A stretch of 64,000 nt of DNA from Chitinophagaceae bacterium (GTDB lineage: Bacteria > Bacteroidota > Bacteroidia > Chitinophagales > Chitinophagaceae), in contig CANGYR010000009.1 in NCBI GenBank assembly GCA_947458275.1, positions 1 through 64,000 on the forward strand, in the 5' to 3' direction. The number at the start of each line of letters is the position of its first letter. Position 1 is the first letter of the stretch. The translations under genes and the position numbers were made by a program. The notes under the pieces were generated by a model. That model made no database searches. It was given only the letters and a program-made list of their open reading frames with translations, and was not told where the DNA came from. This document shows positions 9,268 through 19,243 of this stretch, piece by piece.

Positions 9268-9648
9268 TTAAATGCACTTAAGCATAAATTTTTTGAAGTC
9301 ATGGCGGAGCTCCATAACAGATTTTTCAAAGGATAGAACTTCTTTTTCAATTTTGACGTTCTGGTCCACCAGCGTATCGTTCACGTTCCCTGCATTGAAT
9401 TTTACATCTTTATCGGTCATGAGTTTATTTACATTAATACTGTGCCTTAAATCATCGATATGATTTTGATGAACAATGAACAGATTCTGAAAATGTTCTG
9501 CTTCAGGAATTGAATACAATTTTTTGTTCTTTTTCAATAAATCTTCCAATAATTTATTTAGCAGATCCACTTCCTTCTCATAAAAATTTACCAGTTTTAA
9601 TAATTTCAAATGCTTGCTGCCAATATTGAAAACATGGGTGTAACTCAT
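9268..9648 (-). CDS. Small helical protein of unknown function
   Basis: This 126-residue protein is not recognised. It starts at ATG 9648. The sequence is Lys/Leu/Glu-rich without signal peptide or membrane segment. It has heptad-like stretches at about 20-50 and 95-125, and looks like an all-alpha, partly coiled-coil cytoplasmic protein. It stands alone, with about 260 bp to the divergent OM protein gene on the right, so it probably has its own promoter. Length and composition support a real gene; no function can be given. Confidence 0.55.
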   Translation of the reverse strand: MSYTHVFNIGSKHLKLLKLVNFYEKEVDLLNKLLEDLLKKNKKLYSIPEAEHFQNLFIVHQNHIDDLRHSINVNKLMTDKDVKFNAGNVNDTLVDQNVKIEKEVLSFEKSVMELRHDFKKFMLKCI

Positions 9649-9832
9649 AAATAGAATGTATTAAATAATAAGTTCTACAAAAATGCATGATACTCTATTT
9701 AACTTTTATGATTTCCGTCAATTAAGTTAATGTTTATAAGTCTCCGAACACAAAATGATGTAAATCAAATTTATCTCACATAAATGTCATTAAAATCAAT
9801 AACTCCCAACTGTACTTTTACACAATGCACGA

Positions 9833-9871
9833 GCAATGAATTGATATCATCAGGTGCTGATACTTCATTGC
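9833..9871 (+). promoter_or_regulatory. Hairpin in the 5' leader of the OM beta-barrel gene
   Basis: GCAATGAA (9833-9840) pairs with TTCATTGC (9864-9871), with a small inner stem ATCA/TGAT. It lies 39 bp before the ATG at 9910, so it would be in the untranslated leader. It could stabilise the mRNA or serve as a regulatory structure. No T-run follows, so it is not a terminator. No exact TAnnTTTG box was found in this gap. Confidence 0.35.
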
Positions 9872-9909
9872 ATAATGCTTAAAAAATTATTAACTAAAAC
9901 TATACACTC

Positions 9910-10599
9910 ATGAAAAAGTATTCAATTTTTACACTTATTTTATTGGCAATTGCATCAAGTGCTATGTCACAAGACATAAAGAAAACAGCAAGTATCAATA
10001 AACCATTCAACATTTCTCTTACTGCCGGCTTTGCTGCACCTGTAGGAGATTTTTCAACAACAAAAGGCAATGAGCCGGGATTCGCCAAAGTAGGTTATAA
10101 TTTCAATCTAAATTTTGGCTATAATATTAATAGTAGACTAGGTATTGCCTCCACTGCTTTTTATGCATATTATAAACTAAACAATAAAGCTATTAACGAT
10201 CTGATTGGCAGTGGCGGACCGACTTCATCTTCTGTAACTTCCGACCATTGGAAATATCATGGAATAGTAGCAGGCCCCATGACTACATTTGAATTAGCTG
10301 AAAATGTTTACCTTGATTTGAAATTTATGGCCGGTTTTGCCAATGTAAATTTTCCTGTTTTCAAAGCATCAGGCGAAAGTTCACCTGAAAAATGGAAAGC
10401 CGCTTATGCCATGAAAATGGGTGGAAATGTCAGGTATAATTTGAATGATAAGTTTTGCTTTTATTCAAGCTTAGACTATTTCTATACTAGACCTACTTGG
10501 AAGTTTACAGAATCAGTTGATGGAGAAACAATCAAATCAAATATAAGCCAAAGGTTGGAAAGCGTCAACATCAATGTGGGAATAGGGTATAATTTTTAA
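9910..10599 (+). CDS. Outer-membrane beta-barrel (porin-family) protein
   Basis: This 229-residue protein has a signal peptide (residues 1-20, ending SSAMSQ). Amphipathic beta-strands follow with alternating aromatics (FNLNFGYNINSRLGI, MKMGGNVRYNLNDKFCFYSSLDYFY). The C-terminus NINVGIGYNF ends in Phe, typical of OmpA/OmpX-like barrels inserted by BamA. It is monocistronic with a clear terminator behind it. The specific role (structural, adhesion or transport) is not visible from sequence. Confidence 0.8.
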   Translation: MKKYSIFTLILLAIASSAMSQDIKKTASINKPFNISLTAGFAAPVGDFSTTKGNEPGFAKVGYNFNLNFGYNINSRLGIASTAFYAYYKLNNKAINDLIGSGGPTSSSVTSDHWKYHGIVAGPMTTFELAENVYLDLKFMAGFANVNFPVFKASGESSPEKWKAAYAMKMGGNVRYNLNDKFCFYSSLDYFYTRPTWKFTESVDGETIKSNISQRLESVNINVGIGYNF

Positions 10600-10673
10600 A
10601 TAAATCTGCTTATGCAATAATTTAACAACAAATTCTCAGCGACCTAAAAAAACACCCTTGAAAACTACAGAAT

Positions 10674-10703
10674 GCTTCAGCAATTGCTGAAGCTTTTCTT
10701 TTT
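10674..10703 (+). terminator. Intrinsic terminator of the beta-barrel gene
   Basis: The perfect palindrome GCTTCAGCAATTGCTGAAGC (10674-10693) is followed by TTTTCTTTTT on the plus strand. It lies between convergent genes; the T-run is only on the plus side. Confidence 0.85.
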
Positions 10704-10706
10704 ATG

Positions 10707-13175
10707 TTACCTCTTTCTCTGAAAATATTTCCATATTTCAATCCAGAAAACTCCGACAACTGCATACAAAAGAGTATTCACCAACTGAACAAAAGATATT
10801 TTTTCCAGCTCAAATAAATTTCTTGCAAATGGCACATTTACAACAAGTGCTATAAACAATAGCGTAACTGCAATAATAATCGGAACAAGTATATTCTTGT
10901 ACCTGATAGTCTTTAAAATCGATAAATTAAAAGATCTGTTAGTAAGCGTCAGAAAAATATTGCTAAACAAAAGCGTAATAAACACGTGAGTGCGAATCAA
11001 ACTTTCCGAACGTCCATTAATCATTATAAAATAACCGGCAAGCAGGCAAACTATTGAAATGGCAATCCCCTGAACGATGCTCATCAGCAGCTGTCTGAAA
11101 GATAAAAATGTGGTCGTCATTTTTCTGGGAGGTCTTAACATTGTACCTGGTTCAATCGGTTCATTTTCATAAATAATGGAGCAGGTTGGCCCCATAATAA
11201 GCTCAAGAAAAATTACATGAATAGGAGAAAAAATATTCGGGTATTTCCAATGTAATAAAAGAGGAGCAACTACAATGAGTATAATAGGAATATGAATAGA
11301 AACAATATACTGAATGGCTTTTTTCAAATTGTCATATATTTTTCTTCCAAGAGAAACTGCTTCAGTCATGTGCGACAAATCATCGTCAGTAAGTATCAAT
11401 GAAGCTGCACTTTTTGCCACCTCTGTCCCTCTTGATCCCATTGAAATGCCAATATGTGCTGCTTTCAAAGCTGGTGCATCATTTACTCCGTCTCCTGTCA
11501 TGGCCACAATTTCTCCGTTGTCTTTCAACGCTTCAATTACTTTCAGTTTGGCTTCTGGAAACATTCTCGCAAAAACATTGACGGTCTTGACTTTCTCTCG
11601 CAATTCAACCGAACTGATTTGTAATATTTCTTTTCCTGTTAAAACGTTCTCATTTTCACTCAATTGAATCTGTTTGGCAATAGCAAGTGCTGTTTCGGCG
11701 TAATCTCCGGTAATCATTACCACCCTAATACCTGCTTTTTTAAACGATTGTATTGTTTCGATAATTTTATCTTTGGGTGGATCCTGAAAAGCCACTAACC
11801 CCAGAAACTCGAATGTGAATTCCTGCTGGGATACAGGCCAGTTTTTTTCTTTCCAGCTCCCCTTCCCTACTCCCAGCACCCGAAAACCTTTTTTAGCATA
11901 TTCAACAGATTGCATTTCTATTTGCTTAACGGTTTCGAGAGAAAGATTGCTTTGTGCGATAATTGCTTCAGGCGCTCCCTTTACAGCAATTACTATTTCA
12001 TTTTCGTTACTGAAAATATGCGTCATCATAGGAGGATTGCCGGATAAGGGATATTCATGTATTTGCTTAAATGTGCTGCGCTTATCAACAGACGAAGACT
12101 TTTTATAAAGATCATGAATGGCAATTTCCATCGGATCGAAAGGATTTATTTCACTGCTCCACATGGCGTATTCAATCAAATGCAAAGGCAGTTCGTTCTT
12201 AACATTCACTTCAACTGATTTGTTATTTGTAGCATCAAACAAGTATTCAATCTTCATTTTATTTTGCGTGAGCGTACCTGTCTTGTCTGCACAAATAACC
12301 GTTGCCGAACCAAGAGTCTCCACATACTGAGGTTGTTTTACAATAATATTATTGCTGAGCAACCTGAATGCTCCCAAAGCTTGAAATGTGCTGAATGCTA
12401 CAGGAATCTCTTCCGGCAGAATACTCATTGCCAAGGTAAGTCCCTGCAGAAATGATGAAACAATATCTCTGTTTTGATAATAATTGAAAGCAACGACAAT
12501 CATAAAAGCCACAGCTCCTATCCAAACCATATATTTTACAAAAGAATAAATTTGCTCTTGTAAAGGTGTTTTGACTATTTTAATTTCATGAAGCGATACG
12601 CCAATTTTTCCAAAGGCAGTATTGACTCCTACCGCACTTACCTTTACTTCAGCACTTCCTCCGGTAACCAATGTACCTTTATATACCTGATTGATTCCAT
12701 TGGCAGCTTTACGCACAGTGAAAGATTCTCCGGTAAGTACCGACTCGTTTAATGAAAAATCGTTTGCTGAAACAATTACTCCATCGGCTGCAACGATTTC
12801 ACCTTCTTCTAGGATCAATAAATCTCCCACAACAACTTCATCAGCAGAGATTTCTTTATCAATTCCATCTCTTCTTACTTTTACTTTGGACGCTGATAAT
12901 TTATTCAACGCATTGACTGCATTTTTGCTTCTATAATCCTGATAAATTGAGATTCCGGCAACGATAAAAATAGAAATGAGCATTATTATTCCTTCCTTGA
13001 TACTGCCGGCAAAAAAATAAACCAGGCAGGCGGCGAGTAATAAAATAAACATCGGCTCTTTCACAACATTTTTTATGACTTGCAAAAAAGCATTGCTTTC
13101 ATTTGCAATCAATGCGTTGGACCCGTTTTTTTCTCTGCTCAAAATAACTTCATTTGCTGAAAGACCATTTTCCAT
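10707..13175 (-). CDS. Cation-translocating P-type ATPase (P2, calcium-type)
   Basis: An 822-residue inner-membrane pump. The actuator motif TGES lies at 148-151, the M4 motif PEEIP at 254-258 and the phosphorylation site DKTGT at Asp297. The hinge motif GDGVNDAPALKAAH is near residue 570. Six C-terminal helices follow, as in type II ATPases. The N-terminal cation-ATPase segment is short. Calcium-type pumps usually carry PEGLP in M4; PEEIP is, from memory, a frequent variant in Bacteroidota. Exact ion (Ca, Mn or other) is uncertain. It is a single gene, divergent from the YCF48-like gene, with 194 bp between. Confidence 0.88.
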   Translation of the reverse strand: MENGLSANEVILSREKNGSNALIANESNAFLQVIKNVVKEPMFILLLAACLVYFFAGSIKEGIIMLISIFIVAGISIYQDYRSKNAVNALNKLSASKVKVRRDGIDKEISADEVVVGDLLILEEGEIVAADGVIVSANDFSLNESVLTGESFTVRKAANGINQVYKGTLVTGGSAEVKVSAVGVNTAFGKIGVSLHEIKIVKTPLQEQIYSFVKYMVWIGAVAFMIVVAFNYYQNRDIVSSFLQGLTLAMSILPEEIPVAFSTFQALGAFRLLSNNIIVKQPQYVETLGSATVICADKTGTLTQNKMKIEYLFDATNNKSVEVNVKNELPLHLIEYAMWSSEINPFDPMEIAIHDLYKKSSSVDKRSTFKQIHEYPLSGNPPMMTHIFSNENEIVIAVKGAPEAIIAQSNLSLETVKQIEMQSVEYAKKGFRVLGVGKGSWKEKNWPVSQQEFTFEFLGLVAFQDPPKDKIIETIQSFKKAGIRVVMITGDYAETALAIAKQIQLSENENVLTGKEILQISSVELREKVKTVNVFARMFPEAKLKVIEALKDNGEIVAMTGDGVNDAPALKAAHIGISMGSRGTEVAKSAASLILTDDDLSHMTEAVSLGRKIYDNLKKAIQYIVSIHIPIILIVVAPLLLHWKYPNIFSPIHVIFLELIMGPTCSIIYENEPIEPGTMLRPPRKMTTTFLSFRQLLMSIVQGIAISIVCLLAGYFIMINGRSESLIRTHVFITLLFSNIFLTLTNRSFNLSILKTIRYKNILVPIIIAVTLLFIALVVNVPFARNLFELEKISFVQLVNTLLYAVVGVFWIEIWKYFQRKR

Positions 13176-13369
13176 GAAAAAGATTTTATGAGGCGTAAGA
13201 TCCGGAAGAATTATTTTCCTCCATTTATATGATTATCTTAAAGTTACATTTTTCAACGACTTTAAACAGACATCAAAATAAGACAATCAAGAAGTAAAAA
13301 AATTGACAATCATCATATTTCAAAAATCAGATAATTCGGTATACATTTATATAAAATGGATGATTTATT

Positions 13370-14362
13370 ATGAGATATAGTTTTATGCTGCTTCTGGCAA
13401 TGTTATTCAGCAATAAAATTCAATCGCAGCAAATAAAGATACTTATCACTCAACCGAATCTTTCTCTTAGAGGACTTTCGGTTGTAAATGACAATATACT
13501 TTGGATAAGTGGCAGTGCGGGTACTATTGGGAAAAGCAGAGATGGAGGAAATACATGGAAATGGATTACTGTAAAAGGATTTGATAAAAATGAGTTCAGA
13601 GATATAGAAGCGTTTGATGAAATGGAAGCCATAGTGATGAGCATTGGAGAACCTGCATACATCCTTCGGACGGTAGATGGCGGTGACAACTGGAGTATCG
13701 TATTTAAAGACACAACAAAAGGTATGTTTCTGGATGCCATGGAATTTTGGAATGATCAAAGCGGCATTGTGATTGGTGATCCTGTAAAAAACAGATTTTT
13801 TATCGCCCGTACATTTGACGGAGGAAGAACCTGGATGAAGATTCCTTCCAATAACCTGCCTGAAGCAAAAACAGGAGAAGCCTGTTTTGCAGCGAGCGGA
13901 ACCAATGTGAGGAAATTAAATAGAGAAGAAGCCGTTTTTGTTTCAGGGGGTATGAGCTCTAATCTGTTTATTCGCAACCAAAAAATAAATATCCCCATTT
14001 CACAGGGAGCTGAATCCAAAGGAGCCAATTCCATTGCCGTAAAAAATAAAAACACTTTCATCGTTGTGGGTGGCGACTTCAATTACAAAGATACCGTTGA
14101 AAAAAATTGTGTCATAACATCAGATGCCGGAAAAACCTGGCAATATCCCGAAATTGCACCTCGTGGATACAGAAGCTGTATAGAATACATACATAAAAAA
14201 GAATGGATTACCTGCGGACCTAACGGTGTAGATTATACGAAAAATGACGGAAAAACATTCTACTCCATCAGCAGTGAAGGATTTCATGTATGCAGAAAAG
14301 CAAAAAAAGGCAAAGCGGTATTTCTTGCGGGCAGTGACGGGAGGGTCGGAAAATTGGAATGA
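13370..14362 (+). CDS. Secreted YCF48/BNR-repeat beta-propeller protein
   Basis: This 330-residue protein has a signal peptide (1-19, ending IQSQ) and repeated propeller blades. The Asp-box-like motif SRDGGNTWKWI recurs as TVDGGDNWSI, TFDGGRTWMKI, TSDAGKTWQY and TKNDGKTFYSI. This pattern is that of photosystem II assembly factor YCF48-like and oxidoreductase-type propellers in non-photosynthetic Bacteroidota, where the job is undefined. No T9SS tail is visible. It is monocistronic, and its stop is followed after 2 bp by a word repeat shared with the convergent smc gene. Confidence 0.8.
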   Translation: MRYSFMLLLAMLFSNKIQSQQIKILITQPNLSLRGLSVVNDNILWISGSAGTIGKSRDGGNTWKWITVKGFDKNEFRDIEAFDEMEAIVMSIGEPAYILRTVDGGDNWSIVFKDTTKGMFLDAMEFWNDQSGIVIGDPVKNRFFIARTFDGGRTWMKIPSNNLPEAKTGEACFAASGTNVRKLNREEAVFVSGGMSSNLFIRNQKINIPISQGAESKGANSIAVKNKNTFIVVGGDFNYKDTVEKNCVITSDAGKTWQYPEIAPRGYRSCIEYIHKKEWITCGPNGVDYTKNDGKTFYSISSEGFHVCRKAKKGKAVFLAGSDGRVGKLE

Positions 14363-14363
14363 A

Positions 14364-14500
14364 AAAGTTGAAGTGGTTGAAGATGTTGAAGAGGTTCAAG
14401 ATGTTGAAAACCTATTGAACCTTGAACTTATTCAACCTCTTGAACTTTGAACTTATTCAACCTGGTCCTAAACATCTAAACTCCTAAACTACCAAACTGA
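14364..14500. repeat. Gene-end word repeat, patch 3 (ttgaac and ctaaac types)
   Basis: The whole gap between the convergent YCF48-like and smc genes is built of words. The first part (gttgaag, ggttcaag, cttgaac, attcaac) is self-complementary: 14385-14400 can pair with the cttgaac/cctcttgaac words up to about 14455. The second part (14465-14495) is cctaaacatctaaactcctaa-like, with cctaaacatctaa repeated exactly in patch 4. It may act as a bidirectional terminator; no classic hairpin with T-run is present. Confidence 0.7.
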
Positions 14501-17500
14501 CTAATTGAGGCTCCTAAAATCCACCGGCACAAGCTTACTCACCCCTGCTTCCTGCATCGTTACTCCATAGATAACATCCACCGCACTCATCGTCATTTTG
14601 TTGTGGGTAACAATAATGAACTGAGAGTTCTCGCTGAACTGTTTGATCATGTTGGTGAATTTGCCCACGTTGGCATCATCCAATGGTGCATCCACCTCAT
14701 CGAGGATACAGAATGGCGCAGGCTTAATAAGATAAATGGCGAACAACAGTGCTGTTGCTGTTAGCGTTTTTTCTCCTCCGCTCAACTGTCCAATACTGCT
14801 GGGGCGTTTCCCTTTTGGTTTTGCCACAATATCAATACCTGTCTCAGCAATATTATCAGGATCAACCAGGATCATATCTGCAGTATCTTCCTCAGTGAAC
14901 AACGCTTTAAAAACTTTTTGGAAATTCTCTCTGGTCTTGTTGAAAGTCTCTAAAAACTGATTATTAGCAGTTGCTTCTACTTCCTGAATGGTCTGCATCA
15001 GACTATCTTTAGCTGTTACCAGGTCATTTTTTTGTTCTAAAATAAACTCATACCTTTTTTTCATTTCGGTATAAGCTTCGATGGCAGTGGGATTCACCTC
15101 TCCCATATTTTCCAGACGCTTTTTCATTCGTTCGTTCTTCTCCTGTAATTCCTCCAAAGGCGTATCTGTTGTTCTGGGCTCATCGATGATTGCATCGAGA
15201 TCGACTTTAAACTCAACATTCAGCCTTTCTTTCATTCCTGCCAGTTGCAGTTTTAAATCAGTCAAACGGTCTTTGATTTCATTCAACAAATGATCAATGC
15301 CTTCTTTTGATTTTTGCTTCAGTCTCAGTGTGCTTTCCTTCTCTGTCAAAGCATTCCGAAGATTATAATATTCCTGATCGGCTTCGTTGAGCTTTTTCTC
15401 TTCCGCTTCTTTATTTTGAAGCAACTCCACCATTAATGCCTCTAGAGCACTAAGCTCACCTGCAGTCTTCTCAATATTTCCGATGGCTTCATCCAACTGT
15501 ATCTTGTTGTTCTCTACCTGATCATTCAGCTCTTTCAATTGATTACTCTTGAAATCAAGTTCTTGTTTCAATGAAACCAACTTACTTTGTTGTCTGGTAA
15601 ATTGCAGATTGCTGTCGTTAAATGTTTGATTTGAAAGATTGTATTCATTCTCAGCACTTGCATATGTCTGTTCTACCTCCTGGATTTTATTTTGCAATTC
15701 TTCCAGTTTCAAATTGAATGCATTCAATTCTTCTCTTGTACCAGCAATTGCCTCCTGATTGGCAGAAAGCTGTTGTTGCAGAGACTCAGACTTCTGACTG
15801 GCATTGTTCTCCTGATGATGAAGGTTTTCCAGTTTATTCTGCAATGAAAAAACCTGATTGGTTAGTTGATTGATTGTTTGTTCAGTTTGCTTAATAACAT
15901 TTTCTTTCAACTGAGTATTGTAGGTAATTACTTCGTTGTGCTTTTCCTGTATATCCGCCTTCAATTTGTTTACCACAATCTCCTGCGCACCAATTTCTTT
16001 TACAAGCTTTTCAAGATTTTTGGCACGACCAATTTTCTTTCCTTCAAATAAACCTACGCTTCCTCCAGTTAGTGAGTACTTACCTTTTACATATTTACCG
16101 GATTTTTCCAAAATAACTGAACCGTTGCTTTCTTTCAGTGCATCTTCATTTTCAGCAATGAATACATTCCCAAGAAGATGTCCCGCCAGTTTAGCATATT
16201 GAGCATCAATCTCTACCACATCCAGCGCCTTAATGGTTCCGGCCGGCTGATGTGCAGAAGAAACTTCTGCAAACTGATCGAGCAAGAAGAAATTGGCTTT
16301 GCCTTTTTTGTTTTCATCCAGTAAATGAACAGCTTGTAAACCTTCCTGCAAATTATTTACTACATAATAGTTTAAATATGGCTCGAGCACATTTTCAACG
16401 GCAGCTCTGTATTGTTCCTTTACGTATATGATATCTGAAAGCAAAGGAGCTGCATGATTCCAGCCGGAATTCTTATGTAAAAACTTAACGCTTTCAGGAT
16501 AACCTTCCAGAGAATCAACCAGACTCTTCAATAAATCATGTTCATTTTTTTTGGCGTCCAGTTTACGGTTTTCCTCAGCAAGATTTGAACGCAAGCCCTC
16601 CAGTATTTGTTGCGTTTGAAATATCTGCTCTTTGGTTAATTCGTGTTCCTGTTGCAACTGCTCCAAACTCAGTTTTGCCTGAGAAAGTTCAGTTTCTTTT
16701 GTTTTCTTTTCCTCTTCCAGTTGCGCGATCTGCAGTTGTCTTTGATTTTTTTCTTCTTCCAGCTGCGTGATAGATCTGTTGATGTTCTGAATAGATGTAT
16801 CTGCAACTGCTACTTTTTTCTCTGCTTCAAACTGACTGCGCTGGATAGATTGATTTTCTCTTCTTAGCGAATCAATTGCACCTCGTTGGTCGTCAAAAAT
16901 CTTCCTTTTTTCTTCAACAGTTTCTTTCAGTCCTTTCAAGCTTTCTTCTAATTGCAACAGCTTAATTTCCTCTTCCTTAATCTGCTTATCTGTAAAGCCG
17001 ATGCTCTCCCCTAATCCTGCAACCTGTCCGCCTGCTTTTTTCAGAAACTCATCCAAGTTTGTCTGACGCTCTTTAAGGTGTTGCAAGCGCTGAGCGGTAA
17101 GACTTTTCTCGTTTTCCTTGCTTCTTACCTGATCAAGCATTTCATTGTATGCATGTTGCATTTGCTGCAATGCTTTTTCCTTTTCAATGAAATCCAATTT
17201 TTCTTTTTCCAAACCAGCCTCTTCTTTAGCAATGGCAGTTTCCAGCTCAATTCTTTTATCTACTTCTTCCTGTTGCTGCTGGTTCAAATCACGATAAGTG
17301 ATGTTGAATCCTTCCAATGCCGCTTTGGCAAGTTCAATACTTACCTCTTTGTAATCCTTTTTTATTTCAAAATACTTTTCAGCTTTCTTAGCTTGATTTT
17401 CAAGACTCTTCAGCTGATTGTTTATCTCAAACAACAAATCTTCAATACGCGCCAAATCCTGCTCAGCAGCATCCAGTTTTAATTTGGCTTCTTTTTTTCT

Positions 17501-18016
17501 TGTTTTGTAAATGGTAATACCGGCAGCCTGCTCCAGCATTTTCCTACGGCTGTTTTCTTTGTCTTTGATGATGTCATCTACCATACCCAACTCAATAATC
17601 GCATAGCTGTCGGTACTTACGCCCGTATCCATAAAAAGATTATGAATATCCTTCAAACGGCAGGTTACATCATTCAGGCGATACTCACTCTCTCCGCTTT
17701 TATAATATTTTCGGCTAATCGTTACCGTGTTAAATTCTGTGGGGAGCAGGTTTTTTGTATTTTCAAAAGTAAGGCTCACTTCAGCCAATCCGCTGGCACT
17801 CCTGGTCTTGCTACCGTTAAATACTAGACTTTCTAAGTTTTCACTGCGCAGGTTACTGATTTTATGTTCACCGATTACCCAGCGAATACTATCAATAATA
17901 TTGCTTTTACCGCAACCATTCGGTCCGATGACTCCGGTTATACCTTCGTCAAAATTCAAAACAGTTTTATCGGCAAAACTTTTAAATCCTTTAATTTCTA
18001 GACTCTTTAAACGCAC
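14501..18016 (-). CDS. smc: Chromosome segregation protein SMC
   Basis: 1171 residues, the normal SMC length. The N-terminal head has Walker A GPNGCGKSN (31-39). Long coiled coils flank a hinge (about 510-660). The C-terminal head has the signature LSGGEKTL and Walker B FCILDEVDAPLDD. The start is GTG at 18016, giving the canonical MRLKSLEIKGFKSFAD. SMC compacts and segregates chromosomes with ScpA/ScpB, which are not in this window. A TAGGTTTG promoter box lies 22 bp upstream. The gene faces away from the DnaA-box-like cluster at 18.2 kb. Confidence 0.97.
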   Translation of the reverse strand: MRLKSLEIKGFKSFADKTVLNFDEGITGVIGPNGCGKSNIIDSIRWVIGEHKISNLRSENLESLVFNGSKTRSASGLAEVSLTFENTKNLLPTEFNTVTISRKYYKSGESEYRLNDVTCRLKDIHNLFMDTGVSTDSYAIIELGMVDDIIKDKENSRRKMLEQAAGITIYKTRKKEAKLKLDAAEQDLARIEDLLFEINNQLKSLENQAKKAEKYFEIKKDYKEVSIELAKAALEGFNITYRDLNQQQQEEVDKRIELETAIAKEEAGLEKEKLDFIEKEKALQQMQHAYNEMLDQVRSKENEKSLTAQRLQHLKERQTNLDEFLKKAGGQVAGLGESIGFTDKQIKEEEIKLLQLEESLKGLKETVEEKRKIFDDQRGAIDSLRRENQSIQRSQFEAEKKVAVADTSIQNINRSITQLEEEKNQRQLQIAQLEEEKKTKETELSQAKLSLEQLQQEHELTKEQIFQTQQILEGLRSNLAEENRKLDAKKNEHDLLKSLVDSLEGYPESVKFLHKNSGWNHAAPLLSDIIYVKEQYRAAVENVLEPYLNYYVVNNLQEGLQAVHLLDENKKGKANFFLLDQFAEVSSAHQPAGTIKALDVVEIDAQYAKLAGHLLGNVFIAENEDALKESNGSVILEKSGKYVKGKYSLTGGSVGLFEGKKIGRAKNLEKLVKEIGAQEIVVNKLKADIQEKHNEVITYNTQLKENVIKQTEQTINQLTNQVFSLQNKLENLHHQENNASQKSESLQQQLSANQEAIAGTREELNAFNLKLEELQNKIQEVEQTYASAENEYNLSNQTFNDSNLQFTRQQSKLVSLKQELDFKSNQLKELNDQVENNKIQLDEAIGNIEKTAGELSALEALMVELLQNKEAEEKKLNEADQEYYNLRNALTEKESTLRLKQKSKEGIDHLLNEIKDRLTDLKLQLAGMKERLNVEFKVDLDAIIDEPRTTDTPLEELQEKNERMKKRLENMGEVNPTAIEAYTEMKKRYEFILEQKNDLVTAKDSLMQTIQEVEATANNQFLETFNKTRENFQKVFKALFTEEDTADMILVDPDNIAETGIDIVAKPKGKRPSSIGQLSGGEKTLTATALLFAIYLIKPAPFCILDEVDAPLDDANVGKFTNMIKQFSENSQFIIVTHNKMTMSAVDVIYGVTMQEAGVSKLVPVDFRSLN

Positions 18017-18038
18017 GGTTTCTAATTTTTTAAGGCGA

Positions 18039-18046
18039 CAAACCTA
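18039..18046 (-). promoter_or_regulatory. Bacteroidota -7 promoter box of smc
   Basis: TAGGTTTG on the minus strand matches the TAnnTTTG consensus of the primary sigma factor in this phylum. It is 22 bp in front of the GTG start. A clear -33 TTTG was not found at the expected distance. Confidence 0.55.
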
Positions 18047-18190
18047 CGTGAAAATGATGGAATTTTTAAATAAACTTTTTACTGAAGGACGTTGAACATG
18101 TACAAACTTTACATCATCTGTAAAAACGAGTCATTTTAAATAAATGACTGTTTATAAATTTAGTGGTTACTAATCAAATTGAAGATATAG

Positions 18191-18294
18191 TTATTCACAG
18201 ATTCTTCACAAAAAAGCCATTAAAATAAATAACACAGAGAGATTAATGACTTATAATTCATTAAATTTATCTTGTGGATACAAATTGTGGATAC
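18191..18294. promoter_or_regulatory. Cluster of DnaA-box-like 9-mers between smc and a secreted protein gene
   Basis: TTATTCACA at 18191-18199 fits TTATNCACA exactly. TTCTTCACA at 18202-18210 has one mismatch. TGTGGATAC occurs twice in opposite orientation (18273-18281 and 18286-18294, within a 13-bp direct repeat), each one mismatch from TGTGGATAA. The DNA between is very AT-rich, and a small inverted repeat AGTCATTT/AAATGACT lies at about 18130-18150. This could be a DnaA-bound regulatory site or part of an origin; gene direction to the right does not show strong outward bias. Confidence 0.35.
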
Positions 18295-18321
18295 AAATTA
18301 AGCTCCCCTCAACTCAATTTT

Positions 18322-19143
18322 ATGAAATTTCCTTTGGTTAAATTATTTTGCCTTTTGCTCCTGATCATTTCAAGTCATTCAAATGCGCAGCCATTACTTG
18401 TGAAGCAAGCCATTGTTTATTCTACTATAAATATCATCGCTCCTGAAGATGAAGACAACCAGGGTCGAGAAGGCGGAGGTTTCAGAAATATGATGGATGG
18501 AGAAACTAAATTGACCACCTACAGTAAAAATGAATTGTCCAAAACATTGATTAAATCTGAATTCATGAATTCCTCCATTTACAGAGACAATTCAAACAAT
18601 CGGTCGACTACCATTATGGAGATCATGGGACAAAAAATGGGATTTTACACCGACGATCAGGAAATTGCCAAAATGCAGAAAATGCGCGACAGTATGGCAA
18701 ATGTAAGAAAGGAAAATAGAGATTATTCGAATGTTGAAGTGGAAGTTTCTGTCACAACAGAAACAGCAAAAATGAACGGATACAGTTGTAAAAAAACTTT
18801 TTTAATAACGAAACGTCCTTTGGGTCGCCAGGATACAGCTATTGTGTGGTATACTCCTGAAATTAAAATGCAATCTTATCTGGCAGGAATGTCGGGCGGT
18901 AGTATGGGAATGATGCCGGGATTAGAAAATGCCATAAAAAAAATGGACAAAATAGACGGGTTTGTTACCAGTTACGAAATGAAAATGAACAGAGGAAGGG
19001 TAATGAAGATGGAAGTCACCAAAATTGACATCAAAACCCCTGTTGAAGAAAAAGAGTTTCAGCTACCCAAAAACATCGACATTAAACCCATTAGCGAAAT
19101 GAGGAATCTCTTTGGGGGTATGATGAGAGGAAATAGTCAATAA
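18322..19143 (+). CDS. Secreted protein, DUF4412/GLPGLI-like
   Basis: 273 residues from ATG 18322, chosen because it starts a signal peptide (KLFCLLLLIISSHSNAQ). The frame is open 16 codons upstream, but those contain the TGTGGATAC repeats. The centre is rich in Met and charged residues (QKMGFYTDDQEIAKMQKM). The C-terminal part MNRGRVMKMEVTKIDIKTPV and EEKEFQLPKNIDIKP resembles the DUF4412 or GLPGLI type of Bacteroidota periplasmic proteins. Function is unknown. It is the first of three secreted-protein genes in a row on the plus strand. Confidence 0.7.
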   Translation: MKFPLVKLFCLLLLIISSHSNAQPLLVKQAIVYSTINIIAPEDEDNQGREGGGFRNMMDGETKLTTYSKNELSKTLIKSEFMNSSIYRDNSNNRSTTIMEIMGQKMGFYTDDQEIAKMQKMRDSMANVRKENRDYSNVEVEVSVTTETAKMNGYSCKKTFLITKRPLGRQDTAIVWYTPEIKMQSYLAGMSGGSMGMMPGLENAIKKMDKIDGFVTSYEMKMNRGRVMKMEVTKIDIKTPVEEKEFQLPKNIDIKPISEMRNLFGGMMRGNSQ

Positions 19144-19243
19144 AATTGTTAAAAAAAAAGCTCTTTATTTAAAATAAACAAATATATTTGTCAACGTTAT
19201 TTATTATCAATCATTTAAAAGATAAAAATCCAAATTGCAGTTT

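Noticed and set aside
11314..12936. Several plus-strand ORFs inside the P-type ATPase
   Set aside because: All are antisense to conserved motifs of the ATPase.
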